From Echinarachnius parma (taxonomy: Eukaryota; Echinodermata; Echinoidea; Clypeasteroida; Echinarachniidae), in assembly GCA_037951105.1 (NCBI GenBank), contig JBAMJV010003263.1, forward strand, positions 124,001 to 188,000: a stretch of DNA of 64,000 nucleotides, in the 5' to 3' direction. The position numbers and the translations under genes were made by a program. Below, in pieces: positions 23,220 to 35,118 of the stretch. Position 1 is the first letter of the stretch. Each line of letters starts with the position of its first letter. The notes beneath the pieces are model-generated. The model saw nothing but the letters and a program-made list of their open reading frames with translations, made no database searches and was not told the origin of the DNA.

Positions 23220-24340
23220 AACTTGTCTAACGAACGGGCGTACTTTGATTCTGTCAATTTAATTTGGCACTCACAGAATGAAAAGGGTGCTATCCGATAG
23301 TTATTCCATTTTTCGTACAGGAAACGTGATCGGGAAGTACTTCTGGTTGACTTTTTTTGGTGAGTCTCGCCTCTCTACTGGCCGGGAGCAAGCATTGATG
23401 CACACCGTCGGATGGCGAAATGGGAGTTGGAGAAAAAAGGAAGAGAGAAAGATAAATGGTAAAACAAAATTGACAATACAACATAGAAAGTCTAAACAAA
23501 AATCATAGCTGCTTAACTGTGGATGGCGGAACTTGAGTTCGAGAAATGAAAATGACAAAGATAAAACATCAAAACAGTTGAACAAATATAACAAAACTTC
23601 GACTAAATGTTTGTTTTATAGTTTGTTGATATTTATGTTTATTTGGTTAGTTTATTGTATTAAAGGTTGTGTAACACATTTGCAAACACCGCAGATCTTT
23701 CTTAAAATGTGCATGTAGCTAGGGAATGATGTTAATGAAATGTGTAAGAAATATCAACTCAATTGAAACCTTAGTCTTCAATACATTAATGAAATATTTG
23801 TCTGTTTTACTTCTGAAAAAAATATGGCGTGAGGTTACTCAGCATCTGGATAATTCGGTTCTTGATTAGTCGATACTAAAGTACGACATACGCTGGTTCC
23901 ACGGCGACACACACAGAAACGCACGTTATAATACACGTACCATTGGTATCGATGACAATAACACACATGTATACATGTAACAATACACTGTAAAGATGTT
24001 CCCATGTCGTTTATAATGTGCCTGGTATAATGTTAGGTTTAGACGACACTACAGTGCACATTGAAAGTAGGTTAAATAGGGAGTTGCATGCAGTGTGCTA
24101 AGTTATCAAGTCAGTTGATAATGGAGTGGTCACACGGACTTGTGACGACCTGCAACAGCTTACGATTTGGTCACGTGCACATATGAAAGGCGGATTTTGC
24201 CAAAGTCTGTAATACATCACTGCAGACTCACTGCGGATATACGATATAAACACTCACAAAATGTTCCGCAATTTAAGCATGAGCGTTAGTATCTCTCTGC
24301 TCTTATATTGATATGTCTTGATGCACAAATTATGGAATAC
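23220..24340. other. Unannotated spacer
   Basis: A short imperfect direct repeat ('ggatggcgaaatgggagttgg' at 23,408 and 'ggatggcggaacttgagttcg' at 23,521) is the only pattern noticed. Confidence 0.3.
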
Positions 24341-24530
24341 AACTACTACTCCTAATAATAATAGTAATATTGATAATTATAACAATAATATTATTTAATA
24401 ATAATAAATAATAATAGTAGTTCGTATTTATATAGCGCCTAATAGCCTCTAAGCGTCAGACCCGCATTGTACACATCCTCTACTCCCCGAGGAGCATGCT
24501 AGCCGTGGGCTACCCTATTTTTGCACCAAG
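24341..24530. repeat. AT-rich simple repeat and possible retroelement tail
   Basis: An (AAT)-type low-complexity run (24,352-24,418) is followed by 'tatttatatagcgcctaatagcc', a motif often found at ends of dispersed repeats. Identity uncertain. Confidence 0.3.
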
Positions 24531-24749
24531 CTTATATGAAATTAGCCTGAGTATGGAGCCATATCAAAGACAAATGTTGCAAAATATAAACATAGGACGT
24601 GGCGCAAGCTTTGGGCTTTTAGATCATACAAAGACCCCCAAGAGGCCAAATATAAATTACCGCGGTAAACAAGGTAGAAAAACAACAACAAACATAACTG
24701 TGCGACATGAAGGAGAATATTGGGCCCAAGAGCACAAGAGCCGAGACCC

Positions 24750-24780
24750 CCTCCCCCCCCCCCCCCCCCCCCCCCCACCC
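24750..24780. repeat. Long C homopolymer
   Basis: A nearly pure C run of more than 25 bases. It generates spurious polyproline and polyglycine ORFs on both strands. Confidence 0.85.
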
Positions 24781-24908
24781 TTCGTTGTCATGTGGATGCC
24801 GATTCCAATCATGACAATACAAATATGTCGGTTGAATACCTCCCTTTCAATGGTGAGGGTGTGTAATGAGAATAAATAACTTTTGATGAAAAGCAGAAAT
24901 ATCTAGAG

Positions 24909-25490
24909 GCTTGCCAGGAGTATTCAGGATAAATCATTGTCTACCAAACAATGCATCGTTGCCATGGATACAATTTCAATAGGTCACCGCAATAGAGTGG
25001 TGAAGTGTAATGTCATCAATGACGTTATAAACATCTTTTTTTAGAATGTTCAAATTTGATTTTCATTTTCCGAAAAAGCGTCAAGAATAATGTCCAATTA
25101 CCGAAAATCAATTGAATATGTTAAGTATCGGCTGAGATATGGCCATCCGAATGAATTTGTTTGGCAATAGGCACTCAGTGTTATAGTGCTCTGGTTCATA
25201 ACTTTATGAACCAGCGCACTATAACACTGATTGCCCATTGAAGTAAAATTCATTCGGATGGGCATATCTCAGCCAGTACTTAACATATTCAGTTGATTTT
25301 CGGTATTTAGACATTATTTTGTATGCTCTTTCTGAAAATGAAGTTCAAATTTGAAAATTCTAAAAAAGGGTTTTCATGACGTCATGGCATCTGTACTCTA
25401 TTACAGCATGCGATGAGACTTGCCTGAAGTTTTCAGGATTAAGTGTTGTCTACCAAACCATGAATGTTTGCCATGGATACAATTTCAATA
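24909..25490. mobile_element. Fold-back element inside a 72-bp direct repeat
   Basis: Positions 24,909-24,981 and 25,419-25,490 are direct repeats ('ttgcc..g..ttcaggat', 'tgtctaccaaac', 'gccatggatacaatttcaat'). Between them lies a large imperfect hairpin centred at about 25,202: GGTTCATAACTTTATGAACC (25,192-25,211) flanked by GTGTTATAGTGC / GCACTATAACAC, AATTCATTCGGATGG and its mirror, and outer arms including 'ttcaaatttga' and 'atgacgt'. No ORF. Confidence 0.75.
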
Positions 25491-27280
25491 GAACAATAGG
25501 GTGAGCTGCAGCCACCGCAATAACCGCAATCACCGCATGCTCTCTCTCTCTCTCTTTTATTGTTTTCAACCGATTTGTTGATGTCCAAAACCTTGCGACG
25601 GGACTTGCGATGGAACCTGGCGTTGCAAGAGAACACACGGCGCATGCGTTCCACGTGACCGGTCGTGCTATTGTTTGATCAACAACCCAAAACTGGCGTT
25701 ATGATGCTTAAAGCACGATAAATCAAATGTAAGATTTTTTTTAGCCGAAATGTAATACACAAAACATATTTATGGCTATAATTGGGAATTAGACCGAATT
25801 GATTGCGATATTTGCATTCTGTTGTAACGAAAGCTTTAATATGATATAAAGTTTGTATCATAATGATTCTGCAACGCGGAGTTATTGACGTTTTTATTAG
25901 GCCAATATTGAACGCTCTGGAAATAAAATGCAGATAAAATCGCTCGAGAAGTTTTACATCCGTTTCGAAAGTGAAATTAGCGTTATAAGCAGGCCATACG
26001 TAAACCGATTGCATGAATATAATGTCGTAGCAACCATTATCTTATTTTCTTGAAAACTTGGATATCAATAAATGTATGACTTACAAAAGCCCTCCAAAAA
26101 TTGTTGAATATAATCCATGCTTTGAAGAGATATGTACAGAGTTAATTAAAATTTAAGTGGGTTTGTAATAATAAACTAGAATTCAAGTACACACCGCGCA
26201 CATGGCACAATAGCGAGCACTTTTACTTTACAAAAGGCGGTCCGCTCTAGCGTGGACATGCTCTCGTTATTGTTCGACTAATCGATATTGACAGGCAGCT
26301 CAGCCATCCCTAGCCTAGGCCCTGCACACTGAGAACCTTTGATTAAACCATACCGCGATCGCGCGTGCGGTCCCTTTTGAAAAATAAAGTTGCGACGGGG
26401 CTTACAAGAGTTCATGATAACAAAATGGAACAATAGGAATTACGTGTTCAAACCCAGCGACGTCATCGTCCGGTAGTATTATCTTCTTTGTTACGATCCA
26501 GTAAGGTATACTGTATCCGGGACTGTATACATCGGGCTTTCGTTTATTTTTGCTTATCTTGCCAATTTGCAGACAGCTTTGATTACGTATAATATATTAC
26601 ACGCACTACAGTAATTGTAGTCTATTTCCTTTGCATATTGGCAACGACCAACACACGAGTGATAACTTCAACCACACTTAATGCTGCTAGTTTCTTGAAT
26701 GCCGTGTTAAGGTCGAACGGTAGTAAATATTATCGTCATATACTAACAAACTCAAATCCATGATTTCAATCTAACATAAAATTAAAACGATTGCATGAAG
26801 TTTTCTAATTTGTTGATATTATTTGTACATCATGGTAGATGATCAACAGAAAAAAGAAACAAATGATGCAGCATTACATTAACACAATGAGCCTTAAACA
26901 AAGAATATATATTTTTCAATTGCCTTGTTTAAAGGAGTGCATATCTGCATGCTCTGCACCTAATGAATCAAAACAGATTATTATTAGCCCGACTTGTCCA
27001 GACTTTGGGCTTATTACGGAAGTTGACATTACCTTTATGCCAAATTCAGCATAAAACTACAGATTATAAGAACAAAAGTATTGTTTATGATTTTTTTTCA
27101 AAACGAAAATTATGTCATCTTTCCTCCGCCACTTTGCAAAAAAAGTCGAGGCGGCTGAATTAGGTCCGTGCGACCTTAAATGCGCACGTTTGCGTTCATT
27201 TTTAGGAATATAAACTTGCGCCTGGCCCAAGGCAGTTACAAAATATTAAACAGAACATTATGTTGATAAGTGCCAGACTT
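25491..27280. other. Unannotated region
   Basis: Includes a (CT) microsatellite at about 25,539-25,556. The 111-codon minus ORF at 25,679-26,014 has no motif I recognise and lacks splice or start support, so it is not called as a gene. Confidence 0.3.
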
Positions 27281-27299
27281 ACTAACGAATAAACTCTTG

Positions 27300-28170
27300 T
27301 CTATGCCTTGCCACCCCCAGATTGTACAATTTGTTCACAACTTGTTGGATAGAACACAGTTTGTTCGAATGAGTAGCTTTCAATACACAGTCAAAACCAT
27401 TAGTACAGGCACTCCGCAATGATGTGTTCTATCCCCCGTTCCTTTTTCTTTTTATACAAGTGAAGGGATTCAAGGAAATGAAGAATGCAAACTAATTAAA
27501 TACGCAGGCGACACTGTCGTTATTGGTCTCATGACAGATGATAATGTAGCAAGCTTTACGATGTTCACAGAAAGGTTTGTTGTATGGTGCGTTGCACACC
27601 ATTTGAAATTGAATGTATCAAAAACAAAGGAAATTGTGTTCGATTTTCGTAGAAATAGTGTTAACCATGATCAAGTAGTGATACTTGAGGTAAGTGTAGA
27701 ACAGGTCAATGAGTATAAGTATTTGGGGACAGTGGTCACAAGCTCACTTTATTGGTCAGACAATGTACAAAGGCTATACAAAAAGGGCAACCAACGCTTG
27801 TCTTTTCAACGTCAATTAAGAAAATTACATGTTTACAATACAATTTGGGAATTGTCATATGAGGCATTGATTCAAAGTATCATTACTTTCAATTTGATTT
27901 GCTATGTTGGTAATGTAGCGCAACGAAATGAAAACACACTTGAACGCATTAGAAATCTGTCACAGCGCATCGTGGGTAGACAATTGCCATAAATACAATC
28001 ACTGTACGAAGAAAGGGTTCTTGCAAAAGTCAAACAAATCTTGACAGACCCGTTCCACACATTGAGAGAAGAATACACATTTAATCGATCTCGATTCAGG
28101 CTCCGCGCACCTCGAACAAACAGGCAAAGATTCAGAAACTCATTCGTTATCGATTCTACACACACTTAAA
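27300..28170 (+). pseudogene. C-terminal half of a Crack/L2-like LINE reverse transcriptase
   Basis: With frame changes the plus strand reads RTQFVRMSSFQYTVKTISTG, TPQ*CVLSP (PQG motif with Gly replaced by TGA), KYAGDTVVIGLM (active-site YADD changed to YAGD at about 27,500), then a long open segment 27,531-27,992 with AHHLKLNVSKTKEIVFDFRR, NEYKYLGTVVTSSLYWSDNV, NQRLSFQRQLRKLHVYNT and RIRNLSQRIVGRQLP. After a stop it continues SLYEERVLAKVKQILTDP and SRFRLRAPRTNRQRFRNSF to 28,165. The reading frame is long, indicating a fairly young copy, but the active site and PQG motif are both lost. 5' truncated. Confidence 0.85.
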
Positions 28171-28980
28171 ATGGTAGAGTTCGAAGGTAAACATCTTTTG
28201 CGAGACACTGGGGTGTTCCATTTTTTAAGCATTGGTCTTTAATTTCTCAGAATTTGTAGAACTCGCGGATATAAGTTGTTGTTTTTGTTTTTGTTCCCGC
28301 ACTTGATGCAATATACATACTGTACGATATTATTTAAATTGAATACATGATGAATATAAGGACTTGTTTTATATTATTTTGTATTGATAGTTATTAATAT
28401 TATTAAGTATTTATGCACGACTTTGTTGATTGGATAAAGCTGGCGAATTCAACGATAGGATTTGTTTTGTAATTATTTATTGGTAATTAAATATTTGTTT
28501 GAAATATTGAGAATTAATATATAATGATCTAATGTTAAAGTTTGACTCTGAATAATAAAACCTGTCTAGTTGGTAAATAGAAAATGATGATACGTAATAT
28601 GTTAATGTTGTTGAATACTCTATAGTGAAACTATTTTGAATGCAATTAACGAGGGGATATGACGTTATTATATTGTTTAAAAGAGAGCACATGAATAAAT
28701 TGATTTATTTGTTTATATATATGAAAATAATTATACAAAATATGTAACTGTTAAATGGTACATTAGTTTGATTTAATGTACACTATATTGAAATGATATG
28801 GATGTCCAATAATATTGTTTATGAATGTGATTTATTTGTATTTTGATATATCAACACATTGTAAAATGTAACCAGTGGAAACAATTTTATATGTAATGAT
28901 TATGGACATAATGAACTTCAATTCAAGTAAAACGGGGCATTGAAGCGAGACATCTTGGATGAGGAGGGGGAGGCATCCCG
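28171..28980. other. LINE 3' flank and AT-rich spacer
   Basis: No gene seen; part of this may be the 3' UTR of the preceding LINE. Confidence 0.35.
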
Positions 28981-28983
28981 GTG

Positions 28984-29031
<48 letters not shown>

Positions 29032-29049
29032 GGGGGGGGGGGGGGGGGG
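28981..29049. repeat. (TG)n microsatellite joined to a G19 run
   Basis: About 48 bases of mostly TG repeat (28,981-29,029) are followed after one C by 19 G (29,031-29,049). Confidence 0.9.
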
Positions 29050-30135
29050 CTGGTGGGGGCGGTTGGTATTCGGGTTTTGTTTTCTTATTTTGGCGGGGAT
29101 GTACTTTAGCCAACTTTAAAACAGGGGACTAAATAGCGGAGGTGAGCCTCACACAACTTCAACATGGTGGTCAAAAGAGGGGAGTTGTGTCTTAGCCAAC
29201 TTAAAAACGAGATATAATAGCGTTTCATTTTTGGTTTTGCTGAAAGTGAGATTCTTATGAGCGGCGCTCATACAAATACTCGTTTTTTGCTGTTGTTGTT
29301 GTTGTTGTTTTTTTTTTTTTTTGGGGGGGGGGTATGCCTCATTATTAAATAATTGTTAACTACTTATTTAAGTACTTAATTAGTACGACAAATTAATTCT
29401 ACATACGATTAAGCATGAATTTTATGTTACAGGGCCAAGTTCTTTAATCTATTTTGGCCTCAACGCGACAAAAGGGGTCTTAGCGTACGGCACATAGTAC
29501 GGCGCAAACGTCATCAGAAAAATATGTAGTACATGAGCCAAAATCTGAAAAGTCGTTTAAAAATGGAGACTGTGGAGTTGGTTGCACCCCTCTGGTGGCC
29601 AATAATTGTTGGTATCATTTTGAAGGTACAAATCTCAGCTATCTCAAACTGGAAGTTTAGAGAAAGTTGCACGTTACCATGAAAATGCCGCTTACGTGAA
29701 ACATGGTAAAATGCATCATGCATAAACAGTGTGTTCCATTGTAGAACGACAGGTTGACAAAAAGCAAAAATTTCTCAAAATCTATTTATCATATGTTTTT
29801 ATTTTTTTCAGGAAATAAAGAATGTGATACCAGCTATCAGCTTCTAAAATGTTGCAAACGTTACTTGTTTTCTCATGTCATTAGAGGTCATAATACTAAC
29901 TTCTTGTATGTAATTCATGCAAACTCACATTACTCCTTACTTCTGCGGTGTATATGGCTAAATGTGATTCTCTCGGAAGGCATAAGGTATAGATATCCAT
30001 AAACACTATATAAGGCTAAATTGATAAACCGTTGCAGTGGCAACTAGTCTGATATGAATGCTGCAAAAATGCCGCAAATGCTCAAAAAGTAAGCTGCGAG
30101 AGTCAACATTTTCGAATTTAATGCACCCGGCTGGA
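29050..30135. other. Unannotated spacer
   Basis: Contains a (GTT) run followed by T and G homopolymers at 29,291-29,331. No gene supported. Confidence 0.3.
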
Positions 30136-30698
30136 TTAAAGGGAAAGTTGAGTTTTGGTAGAGAGGGCGCTAGACTACTTAATTGGTTTGTGAGGTATTG
30201 AAAAACTGAGTGTAAAATTTGAAAGAGCATAATATTTAAACAATAAAATCATCTTTGTTTGATCAAAATCGGTTCAGAAACGGCTGAAATATCCATAAAT
30301 ATAACAATTTGTAATAAACCCGGGGCCCCGGGTTTATTAGAGAATTTTGAACCAGCCGTTAAAAATTCAAAAAAATGCTTCCTCTTTTCAAAAAGTTACA
30401 AAATAGGTATTTAAATAGTTGTTGGTTATTTCTCTTTCTAATCACTATTTCAACAAAGCATCACATGCACAATATTTTATTCAAAATGGTTGAAACCGAT
30501 GAGTGTTTAGAGAGCGCCCTCTTACGTTTTAACGGCTCTTTTTGAATGATAACATGATCTTTACTACGTCATTTGTAATTTTGTGTTCCTTTCTAGTTAT
30601 AACTATTAGTTTGTAATGTAATGATGCAGGTTTTGGTTACTAAAATTCAGTTTCACTAAAACTGTACTTTCCTTACCAGAACTCAACTATCCCTTTAA
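30136..30698. mobile_element. MITE family T, copy 2
   Basis: Starts TTAAAGGGAAAGTTGAGTTT and ends ACTCAACTATCCCTTTAA, with TTAA at both borders. Like other T copies it holds 'gagggcgct' near one end, 'gatcaaaatcggttcagaaa', 'ggctgaaatatccataaata' and, in the middle, a perfect palindrome (half-site TAATAAACCCGGGG, 30,313-30,340). 563 bp, non-coding. Confidence 0.85.
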
Positions 30699-30835
30699 AG
30701 CAATTAGTACCTCATTTGAAAAGGAATTGTCTGTAGTTTATGAAAAGACCATTCAAATTGCCGCTGCTTGAAGAATCACAATGAAAACCAGGGCTAAGTA
30801 GACCACGCCCCCTTTTACAAGAAATACAACTGGAA

Positions 30836-31031
30836 TAGACCGCTTCTGTAATGTATGCAAATATTATGCGTATGACGTCAGACTCCCCGTTGGCAAGCTT
30901 AACAATAGTAACTATGTCCGGCAAGCTCCGGCAAACTTAGCTTGCCGAACCTAGTTGCTATTGTTAAGCTTGCCAACGGAGAGTCTTATGTCATACGCAT
31001 ATTATTTGCATACATTACAGAAGCGGGCTAT
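30836..31031. repeat. Near-perfect inverted repeat (approximately 90-bp arms)
   Basis: The left arm (CGCTTCTGTAATGTATGCAAAT .. GGCAAGCTTAACAATAG) pairs with the right arm (CTATTGTTAAGCTTGCCAAC .. TTGCATACATTACAGAAGCG). The inner loop carries GGCAAGCTCCGGCAAA / TAGCTTGCCG. No coding sense; likely a small hairpin MITE. Confidence 0.75.
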
Positions 31032-31288
31032 TGCATATATGACTTATTTTAAAATTATGCAATCATTATACATACATATGGGTTTTCCTGTGATGAAATC
31101 AACTGTAAATGGAAAGGCAAAATGGTGCCTCGCCGTCAGTTGAAGTAATTATCAATCAAGTAGCGTTTCCTAGCAACATACATTTCCCCTAGCAGCCGTT
31201 GCATACTTCTGTATAAGCTTAAATGTTGTCATTTTCTGCGGGGATTTTTTTTCTTTCTCAAAACTATAAACGATTTGGATTCTTCATG

Positions 31289-31637
31289 TTAAGGGACTTA
31301 GTAACATTGTCCAAGTCCTCAAAATCAAATTTGGTTCCCTCATACCTTGTTGTACTTGTATTAACAATACAATCATGGGACATCGTTACAAAGATATCTA
31401 CGATTGAAGTGCTCAGATAATAAAATATCCGTTGGAGTTTTGAAACCGTGTACAAAGTGAGTGCAGTGAGTTAGTGAATATCACTTTACATTTTGCTCAT
31501 TACTCGGCAATGCAACGTCCATTTAACTTGAAATGTTCACACAATACCATGTGGACATATTAGATAACAACAATATACATAGCATCAACCATTCATCACT
31601 TTTTGCACATGTCAACAAAGTTACTAGATCCCTTTAA
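31289..31637. mobile_element. MITE family V, copy 1
   Basis: Left end TTAAGGGACTTAGTAACATT and mirrored right end AGTTACTAGATCCCTTTAA form an imperfect inverted repeat. The interior matches copy 2 (54,123-54,507), e.g. 'taacattgtccaagtcctca' against its mirror there. 349 bp. Confidence 0.65.
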
Positions 31638-31639
31638 TG

Positions 31640-32755
31640 CGATGGACTTTATTGTTTTCATAGTTATCGAAAAAAGACCAGAAATAACCCTGCCAACCAT
31701 ATTGAGATAGATGTTTGTTTGTCTATGCCTTACCAACCTCAAAAAAAAAAAAAAAAGTGTTTAGTGAGGAGTTTAACGTATCCATGGCGAATTGGCGTGC
31801 ATCACACGGTTTTTGCTTGACCTTAGCTTAGTGTTCATATTATGGACAGTAGTATTCTGCCGAAAGGCAGAATGCCAGTGAACCAATTTAAGGCAGACTA
31901 GGCAGTAGCCAGAAGCCTGGATTGTTGCAGGGTTCTCATATATAGAGGTGATTGGTTTACCAATAAGGGCATTACTGGAGGTTCCGTTTCTGTCCAGCTT
32001 CATCAAATGGACATTTGTTGTCAGAGATTTTGTGTAAACCGCCAAAGATTTGTGTAAACTCCATCAATATAGACTGGATGGTCACAGTAGTCCTGGCTGA
32101 TTTTATTCCATACTTTTTCAGATTCCAGTCATGTTATTCAGGCAACATTAAAAAACTTAAGGTGTAGATGAAATTGCTTGACGTTATATACTAAGTGATT
32201 TTCTTCTAAAGTTTGAGGTAGCAAATAATCTAAGCGATGATGCGGTTGGCAGTTTGCTCGGATAATCGAGCCAAATATGTAGGCTCTGGAAGGTCTGAAT
32301 AGGCCCCAATGGTGTAAAGCCTGTTGATCATAACCTAATCGCTACATGATACGTCTGAACAATTTCGTAGCTTCGTGTTAGGAGTGGATGCCGATTTAGA
32401 GGATTGGGGATCAGCTGCCAGACGTCTTTCAATGAGCTGAGGGTGCTGAAAATGAAATGGGCTGCTACTTGTATTGCCATAATCATAATCATACCACTGG
32501 ACTAGAGCATAATAATTGTGTGTGTGTTTGTGCAACAATTTCTGAGCAGTTTCATTATAATGACCTATGAAGTCCTGCTTATGGTGTACAACTTTATTAT
32601 TAAAAAAAACCCCTAAAAATGTACTGGTCATGCGTCGTGAGGTTGACTCCTTTTGCGTTACATGCCGTTTTGGCTTCTGCAGGACAATGTTACGTATCAA
32701 AAATATACATTTTTTGACAGGAAATTTCAATATAGGAATCTTGAAAAGCACTTGA
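31640..32755 (-). pseudogene. Unidentified broken coding remnant, minus strand
   Basis: Two minus-strand ORFs (32,045-31,773, 90 codons; 32,751-32,335, 138 codons) lie in the same direction, about 290 bp apart, and contain protein-like sequence such as LDRNGTSSNALIGKPITSIY and QHPQLIERRLAADPQSSKSA. I do not recognise the family; it may be a decayed retroelement polyprotein (the second loosely recalls a Penelope-type 'RRLS' segment). No catalytic motif was seen. Confidence 0.3.
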
Positions 32756-32904
32756 AATATAATTATAGACTAATTTTTTTGTTTTTATATTAACCCTCAT
32801 TTTGTTAAAAATTGTAGAGGTCAATATTGTCCATGATAACTTTTTCTGAGGTAGCTCTAGACAACAATGATAATATCGAAAATAATATTGCTAGTGATAT
32901 AGTC

Positions 32905-33090
32905 CCGTTGATTGGTTCAGCATCCGTGTGCACCGGCCAATAGACATTACCCGTTATTGACCAATTATGAACGTACTCGCTCATGCGAGATAGTGCGTTT
33001 GGAGCCGACCGAGGAGTATAAAACACGATTGCTTACATTACATTATATCACTTGACAAAGTGTTGCAGCAGCCGCGAAACGTCGTGATCT
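32905..33090 (+). promoter_or_regulatory. Promoter-like segment with CCAAT and TATA motifs
   Basis: GATTGG (32,910, inverted CCAAT), GGCCAAT (32,935) and GACCAAT (32,960) precede GAGTATAAAAC (33,014-33,024). About 40 bp beyond is 'gcagccgcgaaacgtcgtga', which recalls the GAAAC part of Penelope-like or hammerhead termini. A retroelement 5' end is the likeliest source; no ORF follows. Confidence 0.35.
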
Positions 33091-33129
33091 TTTAGATTCC
33101 TTGTTGACTATACATTGCGAGAGAAACGA

Positions 33130-34240
33130 ATATCACTAGCGATATTTTTTTCGATACTATATCCGCAATGAGTAATATATTTACTAACAATGATAATGTT
33201 TTCATGCAGAGCACACTTAGACCTTTACAGCAATATGGGGTTTATGATTATTGTGTGGGAGGTATTTTCATTCATAACAATATTTTTAAAAAAATGTATA
33301 AAAAATAATCCATCATTTTCTCTACGTAAGTGTCAATTTATAAGAGTGTAATCTAAAATTAAGCCTAAATGTGTTAGGACATGATACAGTTTGATAAGTA
33401 AGCTTTAATTTGATACCGAATTTATATTCTTTATACATCTTGTCTTTTTAAAGATTTTAACGTTTTTACCAAGAGTTCACAAAACGCATCCGTCAAGATT
33501 GTGTCCCCATATAGAGTTTGTACAAGCAAGCCCCAACTGTATGTGTTTGTGTTGATTTTGTTAAAATTGAAAGTGGCAAAAACACTGTTCAATCAATTAC
33601 AATACAATTCAATGTTAAAGCTTTCATTTGGTACCAATATTGTAGCTATACATCAAGTTTTGACAAAGTTATCAACGTTTTAGAAAGAAAAAAGAAGAAA
33701 AAATCGCATTTCCCCATAGACTTTGTACAGGGGCTCCATTTTTGCGACCCCCTCTGGTTCCAACCTTCAAATAGTTATATATCCACTTAGGAAATAGGTA
33801 TATGATAGTCCTTTAAAAAAAATATCAACTTTTCTTCAGAAAGAAAGGAAATAATAGCAAAAAAACCCACAATGTAACGCTACTATGTGGAGGTAAGTTC
33901 ATGAAATAAATAATGTCCTGACCTTGCCAATGTAACTTTTTTTAATTGCTTTCGAGTGGTTTTGAGATCAGTAAAAGTAATTTTTGACCATACCCTATAA
34001 CAGCCTCAAATATTTGGCGATCAAAAATAATCATGGGTGGCGGTTTCTCTAAATTGCGTTTTGTAGCAGATCTGCAGTTACTGTTCACTTTGCGTAAATA
34101 CACCATTTTTGTTTGAGGCTGTAGAGGTACTTAGAAAAGTCAGATTTGTAAAAACCCCAGCATTTGTTTCATTCAGTACCCTTCATACATACAGAAAAAA
34201 GTTTTAACTAATTTTCCATACATGTATAAGTTTATGAGGT
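33130..34240. other. Unannotated AT-rich spacer
   Basis: The phrase 'ccccata(ta)ga..ttgtaca' occurs at 33,507 and 33,713, suggesting a diverged internal duplication. No gene supported. Confidence 0.3.
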
Positions 34241-34243
34241 TGG

Positions 34244-34244
<1 letters not shown>

Positions 34245-34279
<35 letters not shown>
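34245..34279 (+). repeat. G35 homopolymer
   Basis: An uninterrupted run of 35 G, followed by 'agttttgggaggggggc'. The longest homopolymer in the window. Confidence 0.95.
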
Positions 34280-34280
<1 letters not shown>

Positions 34281-34401
34281 GTTTTGGGAGGGGGGCATGC
34301 AGTTAATTGGATATGACCGTTAATTGGATATGGGCCGTATTATCATGGACAGACTTTGGCAATCTCAAGCAATCAATGCCTCCATACGTTATGTAATAAA
34401 A

Positions 34402-34522
34402 ACAAACACACACACACACACACACACACATGTACACCCACTCACAGCAAAATGACACGCACCATGGACATAAACATTATTATACATAACACAATAAAGC
34501 AAGTAAACACACACACACACGC
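34402..34522. repeat. (CA)n microsatellites
   Basis: CA repeats at about 34,405-34,430 and 34,506-34,522; a separate CA-rich run lies at about 35,714-35,752. Confidence 0.85.
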
Positions 34523-34779
34523 ACAAAACATACTATCACAAAAAGACAGTTTCCGACACTAAATTGTAAGCCGAAATCATTGCATAATCATCCCCTATCA
34601 TGTCCCCTGTAGTTTGTGGGCTTGGCGGCACGCGCGGCTTGCTCAAGGGGATTAGGGCCACCATACAAAGGAGGCCATTTGATTTACTAATCTCCGTGCA
34701 AGCGGTGGCGCAGTCAATAGGAATTAAAAAATCTCTATGTGCGCCGGCCGGGGGCGCTCTTGACAGCTACCGAGATTTG

Positions 34780-35000
34780 CAACTTAGCACAAAGGGAGAT
34801 CAATATCGATCACTTTTAGTGGCAAATAATTTTGGAAAGCAAACTTTTCAAACCCGCGAAAAACATGCTTCAAAACTCTGCTTAATGTTCATCTTTCCAC
34901 TTAATATTTTTACTGGATATTTTGCGTACCGGTAGAACAAATACCAGGGAAATGCATGAGGCAATAAACTGAACTGAACTGAACTGAACTGAAATAAAGT
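34780..35000. repeat. Dispersed repeat also present at 55,980-56,170, with (ACTGA)n tail
   Basis: 'acccgcgaaaaacatgcttc' and 'ttgcgtaccggtag' match, as reverse complement, segments at 56,090-56,120 and 56,030-56,050. The stretch ends in a pentamer repeat ACTGA x5 (34,969-34,992) followed by AAATAAAG, as at the 3' end of a retroelement. Confidence 0.55.
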
Positions 35001-35074
35001 ATCTTGTATCTTACCAAAAATGTCTTCTTCAAAATACAACACTTAGTTTGTCATTACCTAACACATTAATTATG

Positions 35075-35118
35075 TATTGAAGCGCCCTCTAAACGAAAAC
35101 TCAACTATCCCTTTACAT
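35075..35118. mobile_element. Fragment of a family T terminus
   Basis: 'gcgccctctaaacgaaaactcaactatcccttta' matches one end of the T copies. Confidence 0.55.

Noticed and set aside
24496-24879. 127-codon plus ORF with polyproline
   Set aside because: Runs through the C homopolymer; no domain and no splice or start support.
25679-26014. 111-codon minus ORF
   Set aside because: No recognisable motif, no splice signals checked as convincing, length compatible with chance in this composition.
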